Shown here one piece after another: positions 1-9,626 of a stretch of DNA of 55,541 bases. The stretch lies in NCBI GenBank assembly GCA_017985935.1, contig JAGNWT010000016.1, positions 1 through 55,541 on the forward strand. The letters are read 5' to 3'. Below the pieces are notes generated by a model that saw nothing but the letters and a program-made list of their open reading frames with translations, did not search any database and was not told the DNA's origin. This DNA is from Anaerolineales bacterium. GTDB lineage: Bacteria; Chloroflexota; Anaerolineae; Anaerolineales; Villigracilaceae. Each line of letters starts with the position of its first letter. Position 1 is the stretch's first letter. The position numbers and the translations under genes are program-made.

Positions 1-3000
1 CTCGATGGAGTTCCAACTGTGTAGCCTGTGCCAGCGTCGATCGTGATGATCACCGTCTCGTCTGCTTCCACTGTCGCATCGGTCGTTGGGTTGATGGTGA
101 CCGTCCCTGTGGTCTGACCGGACAGGATGGTGACGCTCGCCGCCGCTCCGGTATAGTCCGTGAGGGTCGTAGCGGTGCCGGTCGTTGTCAGGTTGATCGT
201 GATGTCTGACGCAGGTGCTTTGTCGAGGGTCACCGTGTAGACCAGGTTGGTCGCTCCGTCTTCAAGAACTGATGTTGGGGAGACAGCGATCGTGGCAGCG
301 GGTGCAACATATCCAGAGTCACTATCTACAGAACAACCTTCGTAAGGAGTATCAGCGCCGGTGCAACTTAAGACGGTTGTTAAGGTTGGTTCCGTTGCGA
401 GAGGGTCTCCACCGCCGCCCACCTGAGCTTGATTTAGCAAAACCCAAGTGGCATTTGCGGCCACATTTACAGCAATACTAAATTCGCTGCCTCCACCTGC
501 GTCAATCACAGCAGTGCTGGTACAGGTAATCACATTGCCAGCAGCCCCACAGTTCCAACTGGCACCCTGGGCCCCGCCAGGGACTATCGCACCATTCGGA
601 ACACTTAGCCCGCTTGGCAATACATCAATAACTTTCAACTCTCCGCTCGTTGCCGCTGAGCCGGAATTATTTACTGTAAATGTATAATTCGATGTGCCAC
701 CCGGAGTATATGAAAGTTGAGCGTCGCTCTTGTTCAATGACAAATTTGGCCATGATGCATCCGGGTCAAGATCACTATCCACTGCGCAGCCAATGATTGG
801 CGCATCCATTCCCGTACAATTCCCCGCAGAAGTAGAAGTCGGCACACTGGTCCGCGGATCTCCGCCGCCGCCAACTTGCGCCCTATTGACCAATGTTCCG
901 CTTGCCCCGACAGCGACATCCACAGTAAAGTTGAATTCACTTATTCCTGTCAGCTTTGCAATGGGAGTATTACTCGTACAAGTCAGCACACTGCCGGAAA
1001 CTATGCATTCCCAATTCCCGCCTTGGGGTCCACCTTCAGTAATGGGGTTGGCAATACTTACCCCCGCGGGCAGAACATCCACAATGGTTATTGTATCGCT
1101 CGTATTCGCAGAGCCGGTATTACTTACCGTCAAGGTATAGGTCGCGATCCCACCTTTTGTGTAAACTCCAATCCCATCGTTCTTTTTCAATGAGAGGTTG
1201 GGTGGAGTAACAATCAACGTGTCTGAATCGGAATTGTTACCGACATTACTCTCTGCAGGAGCGTTCACCGAAGTGTTTGGATCAATAAACGCTGTATTTT
1301 CAAAACTCCCGGCCACACGCGGCGTTACGGGTATCGAAACGATAAATCCGCCAGTCCCCCCCCCAATGCTCACATCCAACCCGGAGGCTGTGCATGTCAA
1401 CAATTTAGCAACATCTATTGCGCAAAGAACCGCACTCGAATTGGTTACATTTGTAACAGATCCAACAGTTGGGAGACCGTAATCTGCTCCTGTAGACGGC
1501 AGTTGATCGCTGATTATCGTAGAGCCGGCGGTGAAGTTTGCGGCGGTCGGCCCGGCATTTTGAATTTTCAATTTCCAATTAAATTGCACATCCTGAACCC
1601 CATATCCGCCTTGATCATTGGATTTTGTTAATATCAGATCCGGCTTGGTCACATAAGCGGTCTTACGAGCGATATTCGAGGTGATCCTGTCCACCCCATC
1701 ATCCCAAACCGCATAAGCACTATTGCTGACAGAGCCGGTTGCCACATCTCCTATTGTGACAACATAGGATGCAGAACAATCAACACTTTCATTCTCGTCC
1801 AGGATACCATCAGGGGTAGCGGCATTTTCCAATGTGGAACAAAACACACTTGCACGGTTATCAAAGACAGACAAATTCGTCAACGAAAGAGGCACCGCAC
1901 CCAGGTTAGATACAACATAAGAATAAATCAGTGTTTCGCCCTGTGCAGAAAAATTCTCGGGCAAAACACTCTTGGTGATCGTCAAACTGGAGGGCTTATA
2001 GGTCGCGCTTGATCCCAAGCTATTGTAGGTAACTCCCTGATATACGCCTGACGCGGCAGCTTTATTCGTATAAATTGAATTTGCAGATGCGACTGGACCA
2101 ATAATACATTCCGCACTACCGCTATGTGAAACAGATGCAACAGGAAGGGTCACAGGCCATGTACATGACGCAAGATTCAAGGACGGGTTAGACAAGTCTG
2201 TAACCCGAATATTCGTTAGTGGAACATCCCCATTATTTTGAACAGTAAATCTGTAATAAACATTCTGTCCTGGAGCCACCATCAAGACAGATCCCCAGGG
2301 ACCGGTATTGGAACTTGAAAGTTGCTTACTCAACCCGATCGCCGGGCTTGGCAGTTTAACCGTAAGAATATCGCTTGCAGTATCGGTGCCGGAAGCCAAT
2401 CCGCCAATGGTCGTTGTAACAGCGGTGGTGGTATTGGAATAATTTTTATCAAAGACTGCGTTAATTTCCAAACCGGCTGTGACATCCACCGTCAGAGTAC
2501 AGGTGCCTCCGGCAGGAATAACGATCCCTGAAAACCCGATCGAACTTGCGCCGGCGGTGACACCCGACGCGGCATTATGTGGTGCCTTAATTGTTGTAGT
2601 GTTTCCACAGCCAACACTATCAAATGTAGCACCAGGGATCGAAGCAGTCACCATGCCCGAAGGGAACAGATCATCAAATGCCACGGCAGGCAGTGAATTT
2701 TCAGGATTGGGGTTCACCAGAGTAAACGTCAGCGTGGATACAGCGCCAGAGAGAATTGGGTTGGGAGAAAAAAGCTTCTCGATCGTAGGCGGAAGGACCG
2801 CAATCAGGCTATCTTTGGCAGAGCCACCGGTTCCAGTATTGGTGCCGCCTTCGGTCGAAGAAATAAATCCACTGATATTTTGATGAGGTCCTGTGGTGGC
2901 AGACTTAACATCTACTTTGACGAAGCACTCGCCGGGGATAATCAAACCGCTCGACGCATCGAGCATACCTGCGGGTATTGAGCCTCCGGTGGTCTGACCA

Positions 3001-5192
3001 AAATCAAGAGTTTGAGACAGCCAAGTCGGATTCCAGGTTGGTTGAGGATTGATGGAATTTGAACAAGTTGTAGTCGCATTGGGGGTTGACGCAACGGATA
3101 AACCATCTGGCAGGATATCAGAGAATTTCACACCTGTTAATTTTATGGTATTTGGATTGCTGAGCGTGAAAGTCAAAGTGCTGGTGCCGTTCGTGACCAC
3201 CGGGTTTGGAGAAAAAGACTTGGTCAAAGTAGGTTGCTCAGGTACTCCGCAACCGGTTACCACAACATTATCCAAATAGAGCTTCGAACTATTATTATTT
3301 GCCTGAATTCCAGAAAATCGAAAATAGGTATACGGAGTCCCTGTAGCGGTTGGGCTCCATGTCGCTGAAGGAAACGGAGCTGTAAACCCAACGGGCAGTA
3401 CTACACTTGCACCAGTCATTTGAGCCCAGGAGTTATTCAAACCTGTTGTACTTGAATAACCGACGATCCTGTTATTGGTGGCGTTCCAATCTGATGAACG
3501 GGCAAAGTCCAGAGCGATCTGGACATTTGAATAGCCGCTTGTATCAATCTTAAATTGAAAATAAGGTGATGTATTAAATGTAACCGAATTCTGGTTCAAA
3601 CCAGTATTCCCAACCCAAGAATTTGCTGCATTCCCTGTGTTGGTATCAATACTACTTACCAAAGAGTTTCCAACAGAAGCTTCTGCCAGGTCAACATTGT
3701 TAATCGTTGGCGCAGGCGTAGTGTTAGATGGAACACTCGCTGGATTCCCAAAATTCCAGGATGCAAGGGTGAGACCACAGATGCCTGTTCCATCGCCCCC
3801 CCCAGAGAGTGGGTCTATGGTTAAACTTGCAGTATTACTATTCGGACTTGGAGCAGTGCCAATTTTTAGATCCGTAATGGTGTTGGCATAAGTTCCGGTT
3901 GTCGGAGTGCTTGGAACGCTCACATCAACATTGATCACACAAAAACTGGAAGGCGCAATCGCTGCTCCTGAAACAAAAAAACCCGTCGAGTCTGCAAACG
4001 CTATCACGCTTAATGACGGTGCGGTGCCGCAGCCAGAGGTTGTATAAGTAAAAGGTGATGCAACCAACATTTGTCCTGCCCCATTCATTGGCAGCGCATC
4101 AGAAAAATTAACATCCTCAACAAGCACTGAAGATGTATTACTCACTTTTACTGTAACAGTGGAGCTTCCGCCAGCAGGAATGGTACCGGGAGAGAAGGAT
4201 TTTGTTGTGGAAATATAGTCTGCGGGATTAATGACCTGCGCATATCTTTGCGAGACCAGATAATCTGAGTTGTAGTGGTAACTGCTTCCGGAAAAATCAT
4301 AAAACAGGGAATTGAGCGGTTCTGCCGCCCCGCCAGAACTGCTCAAGATCGTCACATTGTAATCAACAATGACATTACCACCGCTTTTCCCATCACTAAC
4401 AATACAGGATCGATAAGTAGGGCTGGTTGGGTCATTATCCCATCCGCAAGAATCGGCATACAACAGATCGGAACTTGGCGGAGCAAGGTTCGTAAGGGAA
4501 TAGGCAGAGTGAACAGAATTGATACGGAATAAAGTGTTGGGCATGCTGATAAAACTTTCTAGCTGGTTATAACCAGTGGAAGTTTTTCCATATAATCTGA
4601 TGTCATAAGTATTTCCAACGACCAACGTCATCGTTCCGCCGGCTGGCACAGAAACCCCATCCAGATCGATACCAATAATAGCGTTACGGTTTTGAGAAAC
4701 CAGATGCTCAACATAGATCTCACGAGGAGTGGGAGTAGTAAATGTCCCCACTCCGGTCACTGCTTCAATGTAATATTCACGGGTATGATCATACGCCAGT
4801 GAATTACGGGTGATCTCTACTTCAAAGTAAAAATCCTCGCAGGCGGGAAACGCAGGAATGTTCACCAAGGGATGGGGATTTGCCGCCGTCCCATATGTGC
4901 CAGGTCTTAAATTTATATACGAGTCGGTTGGCGTCCCCCAAACAAAATTCAATTGAACATTATTGATCGCCGAGCCGGTTTTATTACAAACCCGCACACC
5001 AAATGGAAATTCATTGGGACCGTCTGTCACCCGATTGCTGTCCAAACCGACCACATTCCATGTCAGAGGCTCCAGGGTTAATTCCCCTGCGGCGAATGTA
5101 GATGACTGGGGGTGAAAGATAATTGTGAACAAAAAAACAAAGGTAAACCCGATCCGAAAAAATGAAATCCTGTTCAATTTCGAATTCTCCAT
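1..5192 (-). CDS. Giant secreted DUF11/Calx-beta repeat protein (C-terminus cut by window start)
   Basis: The minus frame reads open from an ATG at 5192 to base 1, about 1730 codons without a stop. Residues 1-33 form a signal peptide: basic start, hydrophobic core, then a likely cut after SSTFAA. From about residue 330 onward there are roughly eight Ig-like units opening with motifs such as TKSFSPNPV or LSLNKSD and containing D-LP-G, typical of DUF11-type conserved repeats. A jelly-roll-like insert lies near 480-640. From about 1630 a Calx-beta-like module begins (VLEDGATNLVYTVTL). Likely an exported cell-surface or adhesion protein; function is inferred. An in-frame ATG at 5210 is an alternative start, but ATG 5192 has a GGAG 12 nt upstream. 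The end, probably with an anchoring or sorting domain, is outside the window. Confidence 0.85.
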   Translation of the reverse strand, partial: MENSKLNRISFFRIGFTFVFLFTIIFHPQSSTFAAGELTLEPLTWNVVGLDSNRVTDGPNEFPFGVRVCNKTGSAINNVQLNFVWGTPTDSYINLRPGTYGTAANPHPLVNIPAFPACEDFYFEVEITRNSLAYDHTREYYIEAVTGVGTFTTPTPREIYVEHLVSQNRNAIIGIDLDGVSVPAGGTMTLVVGNTYDIRLYGKTSTGYNQLESFISMPNTLFRINSVHSAYSLTNLAPPSSDLLYADSCGWDNDPTSPTYRSCIVSDGKSGGNVIVDYNVTILSSSGGAAEPLNSLFYDFSGSSYHYNSDYLVSQRYAQVINPADYISTTKSFSPGTIPAGGSSTVTVKVSNTSSVLVEDVNFSDALPMNGAGQMLVASPFTYTTSGCGTAPSLSVIAFADSTGFFVSGAAIAPSSFCVINVDVSVPSTPTTGTYANTITDLKIGTAPSPNSNTASLTIDPLSGGGDGTGICGLTLASWNFGNPASVPSNTTPAPTINNVDLAEASVGNSLVSSIDTNTGNAANSWVGNTGLNQNSVTFNTSPYFQFKIDTSGYSNVQIALDFARSSDWNATNNRIVGYSSTTGLNNSWAQMTGASVVLPVGFTAPFPSATWSPTATGTPYTYFRFSGIQANNNSSKLYLDNVVVTGCGVPEQPTLTKSFSPNPVVTNGTSTLTFTLSNPNTIKLTGVKFSDILPDGLSVASTPNATTTCSNSINPQPTWNPTWLSQTLDFGQTTGGSIPAGMLDASSGLIIPGECFVKVDVKSATTGPHQNISGFISSTEGGTNTGTGGSAKDSLIAVLPPTIEKLFSPNPILSGAVSTLTFTLVNPNPENSLPAVAFDDLFPSGMVTASIPGATFDSVGCGNTTTIKAPHNAASGVTAGASSIGFSGIVIPAGGTCTLTVDVTAGLEINAVFDKNYSNTTTAVTTTIGGLASGTDTASDILTVKLPSPAIGLSKQLSSSNTGPWGSVLMVAPGQNVYYRFTVQNNGDVPLTNIRVTDLSNPSLNLASCTWPVTLPVASVSHSGSAECIIGPVASANSIYTNKAAASGVYQGVTYNSLGSSATYKPSSLTITKSVLPENFSAQGETLIYSYVVSNLGAVPLSLTNLSVFDNRASVFCSTLENAATPDGILDENESVDCSASYVVTIGDVATGSVSNSAYAVWDDGVDRITSNIARKTAYVTKPDLILTKSNDQGGYGVQDVQFNWKLKIQNAGPTAANFTAGSTIISDQLPSTGADYGLPTVGSVTNVTNSSAVLCAIDVAKLLTCTASGLDVSIGGGTGGFIVSIPVTPRVAGSFENTAFIDPNTSVNAPAESNVGNNSDSDTLIVTPPNLSLKKNDGIGVYTKGGIATYTLTVSNTGSANTSDTITIVDVLPAGVSIANPITEGGPQGGNWECIVSGSVLTCTSNTPIAKLTGISEFNFTVDVAVGASGTLVNRAQVGGGGDPRTSVPTSTSAGNCTGMDAPIIGCAVDSDLDPDASWPNLSLNKSDAQLSYTPGGTSNYTFTVNNSGSAATSGELKVIDVLPSGLSVPNGAIVPGGAQGASWNCGAAGNVITCTSTAVIDAGGGSEFSIAVNVAANATWVLLNQAQVGGGGDPLATEPTLTTVLSCTGADTPYEGCSVDSDSGYVAPAATIAVSPTSVLEDGATNLVYTVTLDKAPASDITINLTTTGTATTLTDYTGAAASVTILSGQTTGTVTINPTTDATVEADETVIITIDAGTGYTVGTPS

Positions 5193-5210
5193 ACAAAAAA
5201 AATTCTCCAT

Positions 5211-5429
5211 CCCATTAAACCGAAATGGCAAAAAAGACCAATGTACTGATACCATCTGGGTCAATGATGATCGGCATTCCATCTTACAATGCAACATTGA
5301 TAACAAGAAAATTTTGGCGGAAATTTCCATTTTCTCTTTATTGGCGCGTACTAAATGCAGGATAAATTAAGTATTAAATTCTTACTATCCGTAGTATTAC
5401 TGAATTCGATTCTGGAATCAAAACTCACA
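5211..5429. other. Gene-free stretch upstream of the repeat-protein gene
   Basis: About 220 bp of AT-rich sequence between the surface-protein start and the terminator of the TIR gene. It should hold the promoter of the giant minus-strand gene. No convincing -35/-10 pair stands out and no ORF is supported. Confidence 0.5.
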
Positions 5430-5469
5430 AAAAGAGCGGCTTCCGAAAGGTTTCGGAAGCCGCTCTTTT
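5430..5469 (-). terminator. Strong intrinsic terminator after the TIR gene
   Basis: Perfect 19-bp inverted repeat (arms 5430-5448 and 5451-5469, GC-rich core GAGCGGCTTCCG) with a 2-nt spacer. In both orientations the arms end in A/T runs, so it could work bidirectionally. It lies 23 bp after the stop of the minus-strand TIR gene. Confidence 0.9.
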
Positions 5470-5492
5470 GCTCGAAATTATGAATAAAAAAA

Positions 5493-6047
5493 TCAATTAT
5501 TGACGTTATTGTTATTCCCGATCACGATGTTCGAACCAGACACATTGCCCTGAATATTGATGGAATTCCCTTGAGCTTGTCCTGTCGGTTTTTTGATAGC
5601 CTTGATCTCGCCATCCGAATCGACCGCCTGTGCCTCCACCTGGGTGGCACGGAGGTTAAGGCTCTTCATCAACTTGACCATGCCTTCTTCAGAGAACAGA
5701 TCCACCCACTGATAGGTCCTGATCTTGTAGGGCAGTTCACATTCTTCGAGGCGGGCAGGGATCAGGAAAATGCGTCCTTCCGGCATCTCCAACGCCCGGT
5801 CAATGGCGATGCGGATCTCCCTCTGGACGTACCCTTCCTTATCCACAGACTTTTGCGAAAGGCAGAGCACGATCACATCTGAAGCATCCAAGGCTTTATT
5901 GATCTCCAGGTTCCAATCCTGACCGGGCAGTAACTTTTCTGAATCCAGCCACGGATCCATGCCGCGCGCCAACAACACATCGTACAATTTCTTCACTTCC
6001 GGTTTATCGCCTGACGAATGACAAAGAAAGACTTTTAGTGGTTTCAT
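5493..6047 (-). CDS. TIR-domain protein with Gly/Asn-rich tail
   Basis: 184 aa. Residues 1-130 are a bacterial TIR (TIR_2) fold: KVFLCHSSGDK opening strand, DPWLDSEKLLPGQDW (BB-loop region), then YVQREI, placing the likely catalytic Glu of NADase TIRs at residue 77. After a short linker the last ~24 residues are a low-complexity SINIQGNVSGSN / IVIGNNNNV tail rich in Gly, Asn and Ile. Bacterial TIR domains commonly cleave NAD+ or make cyclic-ADP-ribose signals in immunity; that role here is inference. No sensor or effector partner is adjacent: the neighbours are a surface protein and a divergent histidine kinase. The start is supported by GGGAG 8 nt upstream. Confidence 0.85.
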   Translation of the reverse strand: MKPLKVFLCHSSGDKPEVKKLYDVLLARGMDPWLDSEKLLPGQDWNLEINKALDASDVIVLCLSQKSVDKEGYVQREIRIAIDRALEMPEGRIFLIPARLEECELPYKIRTYQWVDLFSEEGMVKLMKSLNLRATQVEAQAVDSDGEIKAIKKPTGQAQGNSINIQGNVSGSNIVIGNNNNVNN

Positions 6048-6140
6048 GGCAGGTACTCCCTTGCAGGAAATTATACAGCCTCGTCTCTGCTAATACAACT
6101 CTTACACCCCGTGCCGAATGCCGGTGATAAAATAAAAATC
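6048..6140. promoter_or_regulatory. Divergent promoter region between TIR gene and histidine kinase
   Basis: A 93-bp region between divergent genes. On the plus strand, TGATAAAAT (extended -10 type, hexamer 6128-6133) lies 7 nt before the kinase ATG at 6141, which suggests a leaderless transcript. The minus-strand TIR gene has its own GGGAG ribosome-binding site in this segment. Confidence 0.55.
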
Positions 6141-7691
6141 ATGTCCATTATTCCATCCATGCTGCCGGATTTCCGTGTCCGCCAACGAGATTATCTGCTT
6201 GAGATCTCACGCCTGCTCACCCAGGAATTGGATCTTGAGAAACTGCTCGCGCGGATTTTGCGGGTCTCGATCGAAATGCTTGCAGGGCAGGCCGGTATCA
6301 TCGCGCTCAAACTACCCGACGGCTGGCGCGTGAGCGCGGCACATGGCATCGCCCCGGCATTCCTCAGCTACCTCACCCCGCTGCTGGCAGAAGAGAAGGT
6401 CAACGACCTGGATGTGCGTGAACTCAACCGCATGTTAAAGGAGTTGACCTACACCGCCAGTATGGGCTTGTTGAACGGCACAGGGCTGCCGCTCGCCGCC
6501 AAGGGACAGGTTATCGGTGTTATCTTCATTTTCCGCAATTACGCCGACCTTTTCACTCCCAACGACCGAACGCTACTCCAATCCTTTGCCGACCAGGCCG
6601 CCATCGCCGTGGTCAATGCCCAACTATATGGACAGATCTCTTACGAAAAGCAAAGACTCGACGCCCTGCTCGACTCTGCTGCAGATGGAATTTTGATCCT
6701 CAGCGCCGACCGGGTCATCGAAAGATGCAACGCCGCCTTTGAAAAATTGTATGGAAAAACTCGCGAAGAGATCGTTGGGAAAATGCACGACGAGATCATC
6801 CGATGGAAAAAAGAACCCCAAGGCAGAACCCTTGAAGAGTCGGTGGAGAGCGGCTGGCCGCTGACCCCGAACGCCACCCTTTATGTGGAAGGCGATCTGG
6901 AACGACCGCTTCCCCCGCAGCTGCCAGTTGGCATCACTTATGCGCCGCTGCTTTCAGAACAGAACAAATTAAGGAACGTCATCCTAAGCGTGCGCGACAT
7001 CACCCACTTCCGCACCGCAGACGAGATCAAGGCGACCTTTATTTCCATCGTCAGCCATGAACTTCGCACGCCTGTAGCGCTGATCAAGGGTTACGCGTCC
7101 ACTCTACGGCGTGATGATGCCCGCTGGGACAAAGACACCATCAATGACTCGCTGCAAGTCATCGAGGAAGAAGCCGACCGTCTTTCAAAGATGATCGACG
7201 ATCTGCTAGATGCCTCGCGTTTGCAGGCTGGGGGCTTGAGCTTGAATCAGGCCGATGTCGCCATCCCCAACCTGGCGTTAAGAGTGACCGAGCGATTTGC
7301 GTCTCAATCGCCCAAGCATCAACTCGTGACAGACTTCCCCGAAAATTTCCCCGTCATTATCGGCGATGAAACCCGAATCGAGCAGGTGATCTCCAACCTT
7401 GTTTCCAACGCGCTGAAATATGCACCCAAAGGCGAGATCAAAGTCAGCGGATCGGTGCGCCCCGAGCAGGTTGTGATCTGTGTGAGCGATGAAGGTTCGG
7501 GGATCGAATCGAAGGACCTGCCGCACATCTTTGACCGCTTCTATCGTTCGACCAATGCCGTCAAGCAGACGAAAGGCGCCGGGCTTGGACTATACCTAGC
7601 GCGCGCTATTGTTGAAGCGCACGGCGGGCGCATCTGGGCGGATCCGAAGCCTGATACCGGCGCGAGGATATGCTTCTCCCTCCCGCGTTAA
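6141..7691 (+). CDS. GAF-PAS sensor histidine kinase
   Basis: 516 aa. An N-terminal GAF domain (about residues 15-165) is followed by a PAS domain (about 180-300), then a HisKA dimerisation domain with SHELRTP (phospho-acceptor His near 306) and a HATPase_c domain. The latter has the N box (ISNLVSNALKY), the G1 box (DEGSGI) and the G2 box (GAGLGLYLA). There are no transmembrane segments, so this is probably a cytosolic sensor. No response regulator is adjacent, so it is an orphan kinase. ATG 6141 is chosen over GTG 6111 because a TGATAAAAT box ends 7 nt upstream. Confidence 0.9.
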   Translation: MSIIPSMLPDFRVRQRDYLLEISRLLTQELDLEKLLARILRVSIEMLAGQAGIIALKLPDGWRVSAAHGIAPAFLSYLTPLLAEEKVNDLDVRELNRMLKELTYTASMGLLNGTGLPLAAKGQVIGVIFIFRNYADLFTPNDRTLLQSFADQAAIAVVNAQLYGQISYEKQRLDALLDSAADGILILSADRVIERCNAAFEKLYGKTREEIVGKMHDEIIRWKKEPQGRTLEESVESGWPLTPNATLYVEGDLERPLPPQLPVGITYAPLLSEQNKLRNVILSVRDITHFRTADEIKATFISIVSHELRTPVALIKGYASTLRRDDARWDKDTINDSLQVIEEEADRLSKMIDDLLDASRLQAGGLSLNQADVAIPNLALRVTERFASQSPKHQLVTDFPENFPVIIGDETRIEQVISNLVSNALKYAPKGEIKVSGSVRPEQVVICVSDEGSGIESKDLPHIFDRFYRSTNAVKQTKGAGLGLYLARAIVEAHGGRIWADPKPDTGARICFSLPR

Positions 7692-7743
7692 TGCTTCAAA
7701 CTGGAATGGTAAAATAATCCCATCCTCAAGAAAAGGAATCATC

Positions 7744-9552
7744 ATGGCAACTTCTATCCCCCCTCGCAATAAAGTGAACAAAAAATACACGTGGAATGCC
7801 GAAAGTGTTTTCAAATCCAAGAAGGAATGGGAAGCAGCGGTCGGGCAGATCCTCGCCGACCTGCCCAAAATTAAGAAGTTCGAAGGCAAGCTCGGCGAGA
7901 GCCCCGAGACTCTGGTCAAAGCCTTTAATCTGGTGGAAGATCTGACGAAACGCCTGTTGCATGTCTTTATATATGCGGGCTTTTCATATAATGTGGACAC
8001 TACAGACCAGTCTGCTGCGGCTATGTACGGCAAGGCTCAAGGCGTTTACGGACAAGTGGCAGGGACGATCGCCTTCATCAACCCTGAGCTGCTTTCGATC
8101 GGAAAGCCCAAGCTGGACAAATGGATGAAACAGAATCCCAAGCTTGCAATTCAAGCCCACAACCTCGAGAACCTGTTTAGAAAGCAGGCGCACGTGCGCT
8201 CAGGCGAAGTGGAAGAAGTCCTCGGCATGGTCAGCGACCCACTCAACGGCGCAGGCAACAGCTCGAGCATGCTTGTCAATGCCGATTTCAAGTTCACGCC
8301 CGCTACAGACAGCAAAGGCAAAAAGATTCCCGTCACCCAGGGCAACATTCACACCGCGCTGATGGAACACCCAGACCGTAAGGTGCGTCAGACTGCCTTT
8401 GAAAGCTACATGGACAAGCATCTTGAATTCAAGAACACGCTTGCCACCAACCTCACCACCTCGATCAAAGCGAACGTTTTTTACAGCCAGGTCCGCAAGC
8501 ATGAAGATACGCTCTCTGCTTCGCTCTTCGACCTCAATATTCCCGTGGCAGTCTTCCATAATCTCATTGAGACCTTCAAAAAGAATCTGCCGGTCTGGCA
8601 CCGCTATTTTGAGATCCGCCGCAAGGCATTGGGGTTAAAGGACGTCAACTACTACGACATGTGGGCTCCGATCGCCAAAAAGAAGACCAGGATCTCCTAT
8701 GAAAGAGCAGTTGATCTGATCTGCGAAAGCCTCGCGCCGCTGGGCAAGGATTACACCGAAACCATTCGCCGCGGCTGCCTCAAAGACCGCTGGGTGGATG
8801 TGTACCCGAATCGGGGCAAAGCGAACGGAGCGTTCTCTTGGGGCGCACCGGGCACCCATCCCTTCATTATGATGAGTTACACCGATGAAGTGGGAAGCAT
8901 GAGCACGCTGGCACATGAGCTTGGACATTCCATGCACTCATACCTGACATGGAAGAACCAACCCCTCGCCTACTCCGATTACTCCCTGTTCGTGGCAGAG
9001 GTCGCTTCGAATTTCAACCAAGCCATGATGCGTGGTCACCTGCTCAAGACCATTACCGACAAGAATTTCCTGATCTCGTTGATCGAGGAAGCGGTCGGTG
9101 GAAACTTCTTCCGCTACTTCTTCCAGATGCCCACCCTGGCGCGCTTCGAGTTGGAGACTCACCGCCGGGTCGAACGCGGCGAATCGCTCACCTCCGATTC
9201 CATGATGGAACTGATGGCGGATCTCTTCACCGAGGGGTTTGGTCCCAAAGTGAAAGTGGATCGTCCGCGCGTGGGCATGGTCTGGTCCACCTTTGGGCAT
9301 CTCTTCCAGGATTATTATGTGTACGCCTATGCAACGGGCATTTCGGGCGCGCACGCACTTTCCGGCAGGATCCTGCGCGGCGAGCCGAACGCAGTGGAAG
9401 ATTATCTTGGCTTCCTCAAAGCGGGATCTTCGGTCTATCCGCTGGATGTGCTCAAGGGCGCAGGCGTTGACCTGACCACCCCCAAAGCTGTGGAAGAAAC
9501 CTTCGCCGTGATGGAAAGTTACATCGACCGTCTGGAAGAATTGGTTGGTTAG
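7744..9552 (+). CDS. pepF: Oligoendopeptidase F family (M3) metallopeptidase
   Basis: 602 aa, the usual length for PepF. The zinc-binding HELGH motif is at residues 391-395, followed by the conserved downstream glutamate region (SLFVAEVASNFNQ), with the M3_N-type helical region in the N-terminal third. It hydrolyses oligopeptides in the cytoplasm. An in-frame extension upstream to 7609 overlaps the histidine kinase and is rejected: ATG 7744 has AAGGAA 5 nt upstream and a TAAAAT box at 7709-7714. It is probably transcribed from its own promoter just after the kinase gene. Confidence 0.95.
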   Translation: MATSIPPRNKVNKKYTWNAESVFKSKKEWEAAVGQILADLPKIKKFEGKLGESPETLVKAFNLVEDLTKRLLHVFIYAGFSYNVDTTDQSAAAMYGKAQGVYGQVAGTIAFINPELLSIGKPKLDKWMKQNPKLAIQAHNLENLFRKQAHVRSGEVEEVLGMVSDPLNGAGNSSSMLVNADFKFTPATDSKGKKIPVTQGNIHTALMEHPDRKVRQTAFESYMDKHLEFKNTLATNLTTSIKANVFYSQVRKHEDTLSASLFDLNIPVAVFHNLIETFKKNLPVWHRYFEIRRKALGLKDVNYYDMWAPIAKKKTRISYERAVDLICESLAPLGKDYTETIRRGCLKDRWVDVYPNRGKANGAFSWGAPGTHPFIMMSYTDEVGSMSTLAHELGHSMHSYLTWKNQPLAYSDYSLFVAEVASNFNQAMMRGHLLKTITDKNFLISLIEEAVGGNFFRYFFQMPTLARFELETHRRVERGESLTSDSMMELMADLFTEGFGPKVKVDRPRVGMVWSTFGHLFQDYYVYAYATGISGAHALSGRILRGEPNAVEDYLGFLKAGSSVYPLDVLKGAGVDLTTPKAVEETFAVMESYIDRLEELVG

Positions 9553-9626
9553 TCACTCCGAAATACCCGTGTTGAAATGTAAATCGTGAAATCGAAAATC
9601 TAAAATCATAAATCGGAAATTACTAC

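Noticed and set aside
215..4532. Many plus-strand ORFs in the first 5 kb
   Set aside because: They are antisense shadows of one uninterrupted minus-strand frame that encodes recognisable repeats and a signal peptide.
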